Part shown: positions 63,753-64,000 of the stretch, one piece after another
Numbering within the stretch: the first letter of the stretch is position 1
How the letters are laid out: the number at the start of each line of letters is the position of its first letter
NCBI RefSeq assembly: GCF_030064675.1
Contig: NZ_CP116413.1
Location: 2,822,001 to 2,886,000 of the forward strand
DNA length: 64,000 bases
Source: Crossiella sp. CA-258035
Lineage (GTDB): Bacteria > Actinomycetota > Actinomycetes > Mycobacteriales > Pseudonocardiaceae
Direction: 5' to 3'
Program-made: the position numbers and the translations under genes
The notes under the pieces: generated by a model
Seen by the model: only the letters and a program-made list of their open reading frames with translations
The model's database searches: none
Told to the model about the DNA's origin: nothing

Positions 63753-64000
63753 CGGCTTCCCCGGTGGGGCAGGGCTTTCCCGGCCTGGCGGCGTTGCGCC
63801 AGGTCGGGCGGATGGCCGTGCTCTCCTGGGAGGTGCTCCTCTGCCTGCCGCGCAGGCCCTTCCCGCTGGCCGAGTCGATCCGGCAGGCCTGGTTCTTCGC
63901 CAGCGTCACCATCCTGCCCACCGCGCTGGTCGCGATCCAGTTCGGCGCGGTCATCTCGCTGCAACTGGGCTCGCTGACCCAGCAGATCGGCGCGCAGTCC
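63749..64000 (+). CDS. yrbE4A: YrbE4A-like permease of an mce4 locus, N-terminus
   Basis: 84 codons from the GTG at 63749 to the window end; the start overlaps the SDR stop (GTGA). The text GRMAVLSWEVLLCLPRRPFPLAESIRQAWFFASVTILPTALVAIQFGAVISLQ is the N-terminal amphipathic segment and first helix of MlaE/YrbE permeases. In mycobacteria yrbE4A opens the mce4 operon, the cholesterol importer, and directly follows Rv3502c. The mce genes would be just outside. Because of the sterol context, mce4 type rather than mce1-3 is inferred. Confidence 0.85.
   Translation, partial: MTASPVGQGFPGLAALRQVGRMAVLSWEVLLCLPRRPFPLAESIRQAWFFASVTILPTALVAIQFGAVISLQLGSLTQQIGAQS

Overview
The window is high-GC DNA with strong G/C third-position bias, GTG starts, many stop-start overlaps of 1-4 bases and several leaderless-type promoters. 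That and the gene content (F420-linked LLM oxidoreductases, a KstR/KstR2-type sterol regulon, an mce locus, an NB-ARC signalling ATPase) point to a filamentous actinomycete, most likely of the Pseudonocardiales. Family names come from reading the translations; no database was searched.

Layout. 1-3.1 kb: the N-terminus of an NB-ARC ATPase, then about 2.6 kb with almost no convincing genes. 3.1-12.7 kb: small independent units, namely an IclR regulator divergent from an aromatic-acid MFS carrier, a MenG/UbiE-like methyltransferase, a secreted GH3 beta-glucosidase with a CebR-like operator, a TetR/LLM pair with a MerR-type promoter, a MarR/GNAT pair, a pirin and a small membrane protein. 12.8-21.1 kb: a tightly overlapping carbohydrate operon with an unfamiliar regulator, a complete sugar ABC importer with its own ATPase, a CE7-type deacetylase, a CE7-like protein without its nucleophile, and a SelA/DgaE-like PLP enzyme. 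21.1-30.7 kb: LLM/LysR, a flavin monooxygenase, SDR/TetR with paired operators, DUF2000/Lrp, and a secreted (alpha/alpha)6 glycosidase with an MFS exporter and an AraC regulator.

30.7-64 kb is a sterol catabolism island, syntenic in pieces with the Mycobacterium tuberculosis cholesterol region. It holds the ring C/D genes ipdC-ipdB-ipdA-echA20 divergent from two SDRs behind a KstR2-like operator; fadA5 and cyp125 divergent behind two perfect KstR boxes; an operon with a DUF35 protein, ltp4, ltp3, a secreted cholesterol oxidase, an F420 enzyme, a ketosteroid-isomerase-like protein and an esterase; the Rv3520c-like LLM with an acyl-CoA ligase; echA19/fadD19; fadE26-fadE27; and alcohol and aldehyde dehydrogenases and SDRs leading into yrbE4A, the first gene of an mce4-type sterol importer cut by the window end. 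Together they would import a sterol, oxidise and CoA-activate the side chain, shorten it (ltp3/ltp4 suggest C24-branched plant sterols) and open rings C and D.

The most unusual signals are not genes. Between the convergent sterol genes at 35.9-36.5 kb lie two related, elaborately folded elements in mirror orientation. Their stems differ in sequence but keep pairing while the intervening bases are conserved, which is the signature of a structured RNA. Separately, a palindromic repeat built on GTGTTGGCC occurs at two convergent gene ends 30 kb apart, and the word GTCCANNNTGGAC recurs far more often than chance would allow.
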